Notes under the pieces: generated by a model
The model's input: only the letters and a program-made list of their open reading frames with translations
Told to the model about the DNA's origin: nothing
Databases searched by the model: none
Made by a program: the position numbers and the translations under genes
Assembly: GCA_016709385.1 (NCBI GenBank)
Contig: JADJMW010000022.1
Location: 310,001-374,000, forward strand
Reading direction: 5' to 3'
DNA from: Candidatus Rubrivivax defluviihabitans
Lineage (GTDB): Bacteria > Pseudomonadota > Gammaproteobacteria > Burkholderiales > Burkholderiaceae_C
Length of the DNA stretch: 64,000 bases
Part shown: piece after piece, positions 52,086-59,865 of the stretch
How the letters are laid out: each line of letters begins with the position of its first letter
Position numbering within the stretch: position 1 is the first letter of the stretch

Positions 52086-52544
52086 TCAACCGCCGCAGCC
52101 GCCGAGCGTGACCTTGATTTCCTTTTGCGCGAACAGCGCCTTGCCGTCGGCCATCATGGCCACGGCGTAGACGTTGGACGACTGGCCCATCTTCACGCGG
52201 GTGTTGAAGTTGGCTTCCACCGCGTCGGTGACGTTGAAGACCGCGGCCAGCACGCTGGGGTTCTTCTCCACCAGCAGCAGCAGCTTCTTCACGCCGGGCA
52301 GCGTGGTGGCCGCGCCCACCGGCACCACGGCGCCGTTTTCGGCGATGTCCGGGCCGGTGATGGTGACGTCGCCGCTGGCCGCCGGCGCGCCGCCGCCCAG
52401 CGCCTTGGCCGCATCGGCCACGGTCTTGGCCTGGAAGGCCGCTTCCGGCCAGGCGGCCAGCGCCGTTTGCGGCAGCAGGCCGGCGCTGACCAGCAGGCCG
52501 GCCACGGTGGCGCCGTGCGCCAGCATCTCGCGTCGGGTTTGCAT
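52086..52544 (-). CDS. soxY: soxY, sulfur-carrier protein with GGCGG tail
   Basis: A 152-residue SoxY. It starts MQTRREMLAHGATVAGL, a Tat signal, and ends VTLGGCGG, the swinging arm whose cysteine carries the sulfur intermediates in the periplasm. First gene of the leftward soxYZAX(B) set. No soxCD, soxV or soxW lies in this window. Confidence 0.96.
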   Translation of the reverse strand: MQTRREMLAHGATVAGLLVSAGLLPQTALAAWPEAAFQAKTVADAAKALGGGAPAASGDVTITGPDIAENGAVVPVGAATTLPGVKKLLLLVEKNPSVLAAVFNVTDAVEANFNTRVKMGQSSNVYAVAMMADGKALFAQKEIKVTLGGCGG

Positions 52545-52769
52545 CAGTCTCTCCTTATGCTTGATTCCGATCATCCAATGGGGTCTTGGGCATGCCAACC
52601 CGGGCATACCCGCTGCGGTGTTGCACCTAATTCTTCCGGGGTATCGGCGGCCCTGGCTCAACGCTGGGCGTGGCCGGGCAGTCGATGCCCCGGAACGAGG
52701 CGGACAGCGTGACGCCGGCGCCCGTGCGTAGCGTCCCGGGCGTCTCTGCCCTGGCGCCGGACCGGCCCG
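52545..52769 (-). promoter_or_regulatory. upstream region of soxYZAXB
   Basis: 225 bp between the BLUF gene and soxY. It holds two direct repeats, GGGCATGCC (52588-52596) and GGGCATACC (52602-52610), spaced by 14 bp, suited to a regulator dimer such as SoxR-type proteins (inference). No clear -35/-10 pair is seen. Confidence 0.35.
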
Positions 52770-53195
52770 CTAGGGCTGCCCGACGATGGACGCCGTGGCC
52801 ATGAGTTCCTCGAACAACGCCAGCGACACCGCGCCCGATACCGCATACGGGTCCAGCGCCGGCCGCTCGGAATATTTGAGCAGCAGCCCCGGGTTCAGCC
52901 GCGCCATGTTGACCTGGCCCATCGACCAGCCGGCGAAGCGGCGTTCGCCGATTTCCTCGTAGCTCAGCAGTTCCACGTCGGTGTGGCAGGAATCGGCCGC
53001 GATGCGGTTGTAGAGCTTGTTCACCGCGCTGCGACCGCCTTCCAGCACCTGCAGGAAGATGCCTTCGCTGAAGCACAACACGCCGGTGATGCCCAGCCCC
53101 GGGTTGTTGGCCTTGGACTTGCGCAGGATGTCGAGCAGCCGTTCCTGGTCCACGGACGGCACGGCACGGCTGGCATACATGAGTCGCACGAGCAT
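52770..53195 (-). CDS. BLUF blue-light photoreceptor protein
   Basis: A 141-residue single-domain BLUF protein. Flavin-site residues are visible: the tyrosine of VRLMYASRA, the asparagine in KANNPGLGITG, the glutamine in FLQVLEG and the tryptophan-methionine of RRFAGWSMG. No output domain, so it must act through a partner. It lies between sox and folE on the same strand; its start is 13 bp after the folE stop, so they are probably co-transcribed. Confidence 0.9.
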   Translation of the reverse strand: MLVRLMYASRAVPSVDQERLLDILRKSKANNPGLGITGVLCFSEGIFLQVLEGGRSAVNKLYNRIAADSCHTDVELLSYEEIGERRFAGWSMGQVNMARLNPGLLLKYSERPALDPYAVSGAVSLALFEELMATASIVGQP

Positions 53196-53208
53196 CGAGG
53201 TTTCCTGT

Positions 53209-53961
53209 TCAGGCGGAGTGTTTGCGGGGCAGCAGCGAGAGGAATTCGCGCCGCAGGTTCGCGTCCTTCAGGAACGCGCCGCGCATCACGCTGTTGACCA
53301 TGGCGGAATCGGTGTCCTTGACGCCGCGCCAGTGCATGCAGAAATGGTCGGCCTCCATCACGATGGCCAGGCCGTCGGGGCGCACGCGCTGCTGCAGTTC
53401 GTTGGCCAGCATCGTGACCGCTTCTTCCTGGATCTGCGGCCGGCTCATCACCCAGTCGGCGATGCGCGCGTACTTGGACAGGCCGATCAGGTTGCTGTGC
53501 TCGTTGGGCAGGATGCCGATCCAGACCTTGCCGAAGATCGGGCACATGTGGTGGCTGCAGGCGCTGCGCACGGTGATCGGGCCCACGATCATGAGTTCGT
53601 TCAGCCGCTCGGCGTTCGGAAATTCGGTCACCGCGGGCATCGGCACGTAACGGCCGCGGAAGACTTCTTCCAGGTACATCTTGGCCACCCGCTGGGCGGT
53701 TTCGTTGGTGTTGTGGTCGCTGTCGGTGTCGATGACCAGCGCGCGCAGCACCTCCTGCATCTTGGCCTGCACCTCGGCCTTGAGCTCTTCCATCTCGCCC
53801 GCGCGCACGAAGGCGGAGATATTGTCGTTGGCGTGATAGCGCCGCTCGGCCGCTACGAGCCGGTAGCGGATGCGTTCGGAGGCGGGCAGCAACGCCATTT
53901 CTTCTTCGCTTCGGAAGATGCGCGCGGCGCGGTCGTCGGGGGGGGCGGAGGGTCTGGCCAT
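53209..53961 (-). CDS. folE: folE, GTP cyclohydrolase I
   Basis: A 250-residue type I GTP cyclohydrolase that makes dihydroneopterin triphosphate for folate. The zinc and catalytic site is VRSACSHHMCPIFGKVWIG, with the partner motif HFCMHWRGVKD. The N-terminal ~45 residues are extra compared with E. coli FolE. The ATG at 53961 starts at MARPSAPPDD. Divergent from rsmB. Confidence 0.93.
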   Translation of the reverse strand: MARPSAPPDDRAARIFRSEEEMALLPASERIRYRLVAAERRYHANDNISAFVRAGEMEELKAEVQAKMQEVLRALVIDTDSDHNTNETAQRVAKMYLEEVFRGRYVPMPAVTEFPNAERLNELMIVGPITVRSACSHHMCPIFGKVWIGILPNEHSNLIGLSKYARIADWVMSRPQIQEEAVTMLANELQQRVRPDGLAIVMEADHFCMHWRGVKDTDSAMVNSVMRGAFLKDANLRREFLSLLPRKHSA

Positions 53962-54045
53962 GCGGGCGGCGGCGGTTCGTCGAAAGCGGTGGAATCCGCA
54001 TTGTGCGCCGCCACGGCCGGCCCTGCTGGCGTCTAGACTGCAGCG

Positions 54046-55389
54046 ATGACCGGCGCCCCTGCTTCGCCACCGCTGTGGCGGCTGCTCGAACACACGGCCG
54101 ACGCGTTGCAGGCCGTGCGCGGCGGCCGTTCGCTCACCGACCTGCTGGGCCGCGTTCCTGCCGATCTGCGCCCCGGCGTGCAGGCGCTGAGCTTCCACAC
54201 CCTGCGCTGGCTGGGCAGCGCCGGCGAGGTGCGCGCGCAGCTGGCGCCCAAGACACCGGCGCCGGCGGTGGATGCGCTGCTGGTCACCGCGCTGGCGCTG
54301 CTGTGGCCCGACGAAGCGCCGCCCTATGCCGAGCACGCGCTGGTGGACCAGGCGGTGACCGCCGTGCGCCACCGCACGCCGGCCGCGGCCGGCTTCGTGA
54401 ATGCCGTGCTGCGCCGCTTCCTGCGGGAGCGCGACGCCGTGGTGGCCGCCGTGCGGCACACGCCGCTGGGCGCCTGGAACCACCCGCCGTGGTGGGTGCA
54501 GCGTGTGCAGCACGACTGGCCCCGTGGCTGGCAAGAGCTTCTCACCGAAGCCAATCGCCGCCCGCCGATGACGCTGCGCGTGAATGCCCGGCGCGGCACC
54601 GCCGCCGCCTATGTGCAGCGGCTGGCCGCCGCCGGGCGCGCCGCCAGCGTGCTGGAGCACGCCGCGGGCGGGCTGGCCGCACCCAGCACCGCCGTGCTGC
54701 TGGCCGAGCCCTGCCCGGTGCAGCAGCTGCCCGGCTTCGCCGAAGGCGAGGTCTCGGTGCAGGATGCCGCGGCGCAACTGGCCGCGCCCCTGCTGCTGTC
54801 GGGCGCACCCCTGCGCCCGGGCGCGCGCGTGCTCGACGCCTGCGCCGCCCCCGGCGGCAAGACCGCGCACCTGTTGGAGCTGGCCGAGCTGGACCTGCTG
54901 GCGCTGGACAGCGACCCACTGCGCCTGGCGCGCGTGCAGGAAACGCTGAACCGCCTGCACTTGCACGCGCAGCTGAAAGCCGGCGACGCCCGCCGCCCCG
55001 CCGACTGGTGGGACGGCCGGCCCTTCGACGCCATCCTGCTGGATGCCCCCTGCACCGCCAGCGGCATCGTGCGCCGCCACCCCGACGTGCGCTGGCTGCG
55101 CCGCCCCGGCGACGTGGACGCGCTGGCGCGCGTGCAGGCCGAGCTGCTGGACGCGCTGTGGCCGCTGCTGGCCCCCGGCGGGCATCTGCTGTACGCCACC
55201 TGCTCGATCTTCAGGGCCGAGGGCCAGGACCAGATCGACGCATTTATGCAACGCTGCCCGGCCGGCGCGGCCACGCTGGCACCGCAGTCACCCGGCCATC
55301 TGCTGCCCAGCCGCGACAATCCCGATCAACAGCGCCGCGGCGCGGCGCTGCACGACGGCTTCTTTTACGGGCTGCTGCGCAAGACCTGA
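54046..55389 (+). CDS. rsmB: rsmB, 16S rRNA m5C967 methyltransferase
   Basis: A 447-residue RsmB/Fmu: an N-terminal NusB-like domain, then a SAM-dependent m5C methyltransferase. SAM motif VLDACAAPGGKTAHLLEL, catalytic cysteines in ILLDAPCTASGIVRRHPD and LLYATCSIFRAEGQD. First gene of the conserved Burkholderiales block rsmB-DUF4390-ntrY-ntrX. Confidence 0.94.
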   Translation: MTGAPASPPLWRLLEHTADALQAVRGGRSLTDLLGRVPADLRPGVQALSFHTLRWLGSAGEVRAQLAPKTPAPAVDALLVTALALLWPDEAPPYAEHALVDQAVTAVRHRTPAAAGFVNAVLRRFLRERDAVVAAVRHTPLGAWNHPPWWVQRVQHDWPRGWQELLTEANRRPPMTLRVNARRGTAAAYVQRLAAAGRAASVLEHAAGGLAAPSTAVLLAEPCPVQQLPGFAEGEVSVQDAAAQLAAPLLLSGAPLRPGARVLDACAAPGGKTAHLLELAELDLLALDSDPLRLARVQETLNRLHLHAQLKAGDARRPADWWDGRPFDAILLDAPCTASGIVRRHPDVRWLRRPGDVDALARVQAELLDALWPLLAPGGHLLYATCSIFRAEGQDQIDAFMQRCPAGAATLAPQSPGHLLPSRDNPDQQRRGAALHDGFFYGLLRKT

Positions 55390-55408
55390 AGAAACACCCG
55401 ACCCCCCG

Positions 55409-55993
55409 ATGCACCTGTTGCTGGTCCGCCGACGCTTCCTGCAGGGCTTCCAGCTCCTGCTGGTGCTGGCCTGCCTGTGGGCCGGCGCGGTGCGCGGCCA
55501 GGGGGTGGAACTGGCGGCCCTGCAGACCCGCCGTGAGGACGGCGCGCTGACGCTGGACTTCGCCGCCCGAGTGACGCTGCCCCCGGCCGTGGAAGACGCG
55601 CTGCAGCGCGGCGTGCCCATCTACTTCGCCGCCGAGGCGCGCCTGCTGCGCAGCCGCTGGTACTGGCGCGACGAACGGGTGGCGCGCGTCTCGCGTTCCT
55701 GGCGCGTGGCCTACCAGCCACTGACCAACACCTGGCGCGTAGGCCTGGGCGGCCTGCACCAGACCTTCGACACCCTGAACGAAGCGCTGGGCGCGGCGTC
55801 GCGCAGCGCCGGCTGGAAACTGGCCGAACTGGCCAGCCTGGACCCCGACAGCCGCTACACCGTGGAATTCAGCTACCGGCTCGACACCAGCCAGTTGCCC
55901 GGGCCCATGCAGTTCGGCCTGGGCGCGCTGGGCAGCCAGGGCGAATGGGCCGTGGGCGTGGCGCGCGTGCTGCAGGTCGAGCCCGGGCCATGA
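55409..55993 (+). CDS. DUF4390 secreted protein
   Basis: A 194-residue protein with an N-terminal signal or anchor (FLQGFQLLLVLACLWAGAVRG) and the DUF4390 pattern (LTLDFAARVTLPPAVEDALQRGVPIYF...WYWRDERVARVSRSWRVAYQ). Function unknown. The strict neighbourhood with an NtrY-like kinase suggests a role with it in the periplasm. Its stop overlaps the kinase start (ATGA). Confidence 0.85.
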   Translation: MHLLLVRRRFLQGFQLLLVLACLWAGAVRGQGVELAALQTRREDGALTLDFAARVTLPPAVEDALQRGVPIYFAAEARLLRSRWYWRDERVARVSRSWRVAYQPLTNTWRVGLGGLHQTFDTLNEALGAASRSAGWKLAELASLDPDSRYTVEFSYRLDTSQLPGPMQFGLGALGSQGEWAVGVARVLQVEPGP

Positions 55994-58362
55994 CGTCCTC
56001 GGCGCGCTGGGGCTGGATCGTGGCGCTGGTGGCCGGCACCGGCGCGGCGCTGGTGCTGGCCTTCGTGCTCTCGTTCAGCAGCCAGGGCGGCGGCTTCTAC
56101 GAACGGCACTTCGTGTGGCTGTTCTGGCTGAACCTGGCGGCGGCCGTGCTGCTCGCCCTGGTCATCGCCGTGGTCGGGCTGCGGCTGCTGCTGCGGCTGC
56201 GGCGCGGCAAGTTCGGCAGCCGGCTGCTGCTCAAGCTGGCCGGCATCTTCGCCGTCGTCGGGCTGCTGCCGGGGCTGGTGATCTACACCGTGAGCTACCA
56301 GTTCGTCTCGCGCAGCATCGAGGCCTGGTTCGACGTCAAGGTGGCCGGCGCGCTGGACTCCGGCCTGGCGCTGGGCAAGGACACGCTGGCCGCGTTGGCC
56401 AACGACCTGCGCGGCAAGGCGCTCATGGCCGCCGAACGGCTGGCCGAGAGCCCCGCCGTTTCGCCGCTGGTGCTGGAGCGGCTGCGGGTGCAGATCGGCG
56501 CCGGCACGGCGGCATTGCTGGCCGCCAACGGGCAGGTGCTGCTGAGTGCCGGCGGCGACACCGGCGCCGGCCCGCCGGAGCGGCCCGGGGCGCTGCTGCT
56601 GGGCCAGGCGCGGGCGGCCGGCAGTGCCAGCGTGGTGGAAAGCCTGGACGAAGAAACACTGGCGGCCGGCACCCAGGGCCCGCGCGTGCGCGCGCTGGCC
56701 AGCGTGCCGCGCAGCAGCATCACGCTGTCGGCCGGCGACGAACGTTTCGTGATGCTGGTGCAGCCGGTGCCGCGCGCGCTGGCCGCCAATGCGCTGGCCG
56801 TGCAGGCGGCGTACAGCGAATACCAGCAGCGCGCGCTGGCGCGCGACAGCCTGCGCCAGATGTACGTGGGCACGCTCACGCTCACGCTCATCCTGGCCGT
56901 CTTCGCCGCCGTGCTGCTGGCCATCGTGCTGGGCAACCAGCTGGCCAAGCCGCTGCTGCTGCTGGCCGACGGCGTGCGCCAGGTGGCCGCCGGCGACCTG
57001 ACCGCCAAACCCGTTTTCGCCAGCGGCGACGAGCTCGGCGGCCTGACGCGCAGCTTTGCCGACATGACGGCGCAGGTGGCCGAGGCCCGCGGCCAGGTGC
57101 AGCGCGGCATGCAGCAGCTGGAAGGCGCACGCACGCGGCTGCAGACGATCCTGGACACGCTGACCGCCGGCGTCATCGTCTTCGACCGCGAAGGCCGCAT
57201 CGACACCGTGAACCCCGGTGCCACGCGCATCCTGCAGCGGCCCTTGTCGGCCTGGCGCGGGCGCCGGCTGTCGGAACTGCCCGAACTGGAGGCCTTGGCC
57301 AGGGGCGTGGAGCAGCGCTTCGAGCTGCTCGCCACCAGCCCCGAGGCCGGCGAGCGCGACCAGTGGCAGGAGAGCTTCGACCTCGTGCGCGGCGACGGCG
57401 CCACCCTCACGCTGCTGGTACGCGGCGCGCAATTGCCGGATGTGGGCCCCCAGGTCGCTGCTCCGCAGCGCCCGCCCCCCGAGGGGGATCCGGCGCCTTC
57501 GGGCGGCCGGGCGGCGCCGGGGGCGCGGCTGATGGTCTTCGACGACATCACCGAGATCGTCTCGGCGCAGCGCTCGGCGGCCTGGGCCGAGGTGGCGCGG
57601 CGGCTGGCGCACGAGATCAAGAACCCGCTCACGCCGATCCAGCTTTCGGCCGAGCGGCTGCGCCACAAGCTGGAGGCCAAGCTCGAGGGCGCCGACCAGG
57701 CGCTGCTGCTGCGTTCGGTGAATACCATCGTGAGCCAGGTGCAGGCGATGCAGACCCTGGTCAACGAGTTCCGCGACTATGCGCGGCTGCCCGCGGCGCA
57801 AATGGAGCCGCTGGACCTGAACGCGCTGGCCGGCGAGGTGCTGGCGCTGTACGGCCAGGCGCAGGACAACGGCCTGCTGCTGGCCCGCCTGGAGCCGGCG
57901 CTGCCGCGCATCCTGGGCGACGCCACGCAGCTGCGCCAGGTGATCCACAACCTGGTGCAGAACGCGCTGGACGCGGTGGCCGACCGGCCCGACGGCCAGG
58001 TGGAAATCATCACCTCGGTGGCGCGCGGCGAAAACGGCGAGCTGCACGCGGTGCGGCTGACGGTCATCGACAACGGCCCCGGCTTTGCCGAGAAGGTGCT
58101 CAAGCGCGCCTTCGAGCCTTACGTCACCACCAAGCCCCGGGGCACCGGCCTGGGCCTGGCGGTGGTGAAGAAGATCGCCGACGAGCACGGCGCGCGGCTG
58201 CGCGCGGCCAACCTGCATGCCGGCGACCAGGCCGACGGCCCGGTGACGGGGGCGCGCGTTTCGCTATCATTTTCCAAGTTTGCCGTCACGCCGGCCGGAA
58301 CTGCGGGGGGCGCCGGCGCCATCCCCGCGCCGGTGCCCGGCGACGCAACACAGGTGCATTAG
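55990..58362 (+). CDS. NtrY-like membrane sensor histidine kinase
   Basis: A 790-residue kinase. Three hydrophobic segments in the first ~110 residues, a periplasmic sensor region, a fourth segment near 300-320, HAMP (LAKPLLLLADGVRQVAAGDL), PAS (LDTLTAGVIVFDREGRIDTV), HisKA with ARRLAHEIKNPLTPIQLSAE, and ATPase motifs HNLVQNALDAVADRP, DNGPGF and GTGLGLAVVKKIADEHG. Typical NtrY architecture. Translationally coupled to DUF4390. Confidence 0.92.
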   Translation: MTSSARWGWIVALVAGTGAALVLAFVLSFSSQGGGFYERHFVWLFWLNLAAAVLLALVIAVVGLRLLLRLRRGKFGSRLLLKLAGIFAVVGLLPGLVIYTVSYQFVSRSIEAWFDVKVAGALDSGLALGKDTLAALANDLRGKALMAAERLAESPAVSPLVLERLRVQIGAGTAALLAANGQVLLSAGGDTGAGPPERPGALLLGQARAAGSASVVESLDEETLAAGTQGPRVRALASVPRSSITLSAGDERFVMLVQPVPRALAANALAVQAAYSEYQQRALARDSLRQMYVGTLTLTLILAVFAAVLLAIVLGNQLAKPLLLLADGVRQVAAGDLTAKPVFASGDELGGLTRSFADMTAQVAEARGQVQRGMQQLEGARTRLQTILDTLTAGVIVFDREGRIDTVNPGATRILQRPLSAWRGRRLSELPELEALARGVEQRFELLATSPEAGERDQWQESFDLVRGDGATLTLLVRGAQLPDVGPQVAAPQRPPPEGDPAPSGGRAAPGARLMVFDDITEIVSAQRSAAWAEVARRLAHEIKNPLTPIQLSAERLRHKLEAKLEGADQALLLRSVNTIVSQVQAMQTLVNEFRDYARLPAAQMEPLDLNALAGEVLALYGQAQDNGLLLARLEPALPRILGDATQLRQVIHNLVQNALDAVADRPDGQVEIITSVARGENGELHAVRLTVIDNGPGFAEKVLKRAFEPYVTTKPRGTGLGLAVVKKIADEHGARLRAANLHAGDQADGPVTGARVSLSFSKFAVTPAGTAGGAGAIPAPVPGDATQVH

Positions 58363-58367
58363 AGGGC

Positions 58368-59075
58368 ATGGCAACCATCCTGGTAGTCGATGACGAGTTG
58401 GGCATCCGCGCCCTGCTCAGCGAGATCCTCACCGACGAGGGGCACACCGTCGAACTGGCCGAGGACGCCGCGCAGGCGCGCGTGGTGCGCGAATCGCTGC
58501 GCCCCGACCTGGTGTTGCTGGACATCTGGATGCCCGACGTGGACGGCGTGACGCTGCTCAAGGAGTGGTCGGCCAGCGGCCAGCTGCAGATGCCGGTGAT
58601 CATGATGAGCGGCCACGGCACCATCGACACCGCGGTGGAAGCCACCAAGTACGGCGCCAGCGCCTTTCTGGAAAAGCCGATCACGCTGCAGAAGCTGCTG
58701 CGCGCGGTGGAGCAGGCGCTGGCCAAGCCCGCGCAGCGCCTGGCGGCGGGCATGGCACCGGGCCTGCCCGCGCCCTATGGTCGTGGCGACGCGCCGGCTT
58801 ACGGCGGCGACGCCGGCGCCCTGGCCGGCCACGGCCAGCCGCTGCCGCCGGCGCTGGCCGAAGGCCCGCGCGCCGAGCAGAGCTTCGACCTCGACCGCCC
58901 GCTGCGCGAGGCGCGCGACGCCTTCGAGAAGAGCTACTTCGAATTCCACCTCAGCCAGGAAGGCGGATCGATGACCCGCGTGGCCGAAAAGACCGGGCTG
59001 GAGCGAACGCACCTGTACCGCAAGCTCAAGCAGCTGGGCGTGGACCTGACGCGCAACAAGCGCGGCGGCGGCTGA
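58368..59075 (+). CDS. NtrX-like response regulator without AAA+ domain
   Basis: A 235-residue regulator: a receiver domain (LVVDDELGIRALLSEIL, phospho-Asp in LVLLDIWMPDVDG, AFLEKPITLQKLL), a Gly/Ala/Pro-rich linker, and a Fis-type HTH (SMTRVAEKTGLERTHLYRKL). Canonical NtrX has a sigma54 AAA+ domain between these; here it is absent, as in several Burkholderiales. It starts 5 bp after the kinase stop. Confidence 0.9.
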   Translation: MATILVVDDELGIRALLSEILTDEGHTVELAEDAAQARVVRESLRPDLVLLDIWMPDVDGVTLLKEWSASGQLQMPVIMMSGHGTIDTAVEATKYGASAFLEKPITLQKLLRAVEQALAKPAQRLAAGMAPGLPAPYGRGDAPAYGGDAGALAGHGQPLPPALAEGPRAEQSFDLDRPLREARDAFEKSYFEFHLSQEGGSMTRVAEKTGLERTHLYRKLKQLGVDLTRNKRGGG

Positions 59076-59103
59076 ACGGCGCCGCGGCTGGGCTCGGCAA
59101 GGC

Positions 59104-59109
59104 TATACT
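59104..59109 (+). promoter_or_regulatory. -10 element of tRNA-Phe
   Basis: TATACT, 11 bp before the mature tRNA start. No convincing -35 sequence is seen at the right spacing. Confidence 0.5.
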
Positions 59110-59120
59110 CGCGGGCTCAC

Positions 59121-59196
59121 GGCCTGGTAGCTCAGTTGGTAGAGCAGCGGATTGAAAATCCGCGTGTCGGTGGTTCGATTCCGCCCCAGGCCACCA
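59121..59196 (+). tRNA. tRNA-Phe (anticodon GAA)
   Basis: A complete 76-base cloverleaf with encoded CCA: acceptor GGCCTGG/CCAGGCC, D stem GCTC/GAGC, anticodon stem GCGGA/TCCGC with loop TTGAAAA (GAA at 59154-59156), T stem GGTGG/CCGCC with TTCGATT. Its 3' half is the left copy of a 40-bp repeat that flanks an insertion. Confidence 0.97.
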
Positions 59197-59197
59197 A
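59158..59197 (+). repeat. left attachment-site-like copy within tRNA-Phe
   Basis: The 40 bases from the anticodon stem to the tRNA end are identical to 62348-62387. This is the usual signature of integration by a tyrosine integrase at a tRNA 3' end. No integrase gene is present between the copies. Confidence 0.8.
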
Positions 59198-59255
59198 AAG
59201 TCTTTTGGAATCAAAGACTTAGACGCCCCGAAGCCCGTCCGTCGCGATGGGCTTC
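59198..59255 (+). terminator. two hairpins downstream of tRNA-Phe
   Basis: AAGTCTTT/AAAGACTT (59198-59205 and 59213-59220) directly behind the tRNA, then GAAGCCC/GGGCTTC (59230-59236 and 59249-59255). The second hairpin and its flank recur at 62409-62434 after the right att copy. Confidence 0.6.
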
Positions 59256-59865
59256 GCCGTTTCCGGAGTCCGCGCATCGGGGTGGCCGGCCGACGGCGAG
59301 GGTCGGCTGTTGGCTCGGCGCCACCAGACGGCGGGGACCTTCGACGAACCCGGGAGGGCAACCACCCCCGCTGCGCTGGTCACCGGCCAGCCGGTGGGGG
59401 AGTCGTCGTCGCCCCCCCCACCCACTCCCGAATCGGCGAGAACCGCCGCGTTTGATCAACACCGAGTCAACTGGCGGGGGCCGGGCGTTCGGGACAGTCC
59501 GTCCCGCCTGGCCTGCTTGCACTTGCGCGTGCGGGAAGGCCCCGCCGGCGTGCGGCGACCACATCGCCTTCGCGCTCAGCTAGTAAGGCACAAAGGATTG
59601 GCCAAGGCGACGCTTGTGCCCCCCTCAAGCAGGGTGGAGTGCTGTCACCCCGCACTTGATCTAGCGCAACCTTTGCCTCGGGCTTGCATGCCCAAATCGA
59701 CCGTAAGTCATGCGTGCAAAGTCTCTCCCTTTCCCCTCGTGAGGCCCCAGAGCAGGATTCTGTCACCGACATAGCGTGCATTAAGTGTGCCCCACTCTCG
59801 TGGCCCGGGTGGTCATGGTTGCACGGCGAGCGCAAAGGTCAAGAGTTGCAGTACCAGAGGAGCTT
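59256..59865. other. non-coding start of the insertion
   Basis: 610 bp without a convincing gene. Open frames here look like shadows of GC-rich filler. A GGCACAA/TTGTGCC inverted repeat lies at 59587-59620. Base composition falls toward the following gene. Confidence 0.4.

Noticed and set aside
59152..59583. A 143-residue frame through tRNA-Phe and its flank
   Set aside because: It begins inside the tRNA and has a low-complexity Arg/Pro-rich sequence.
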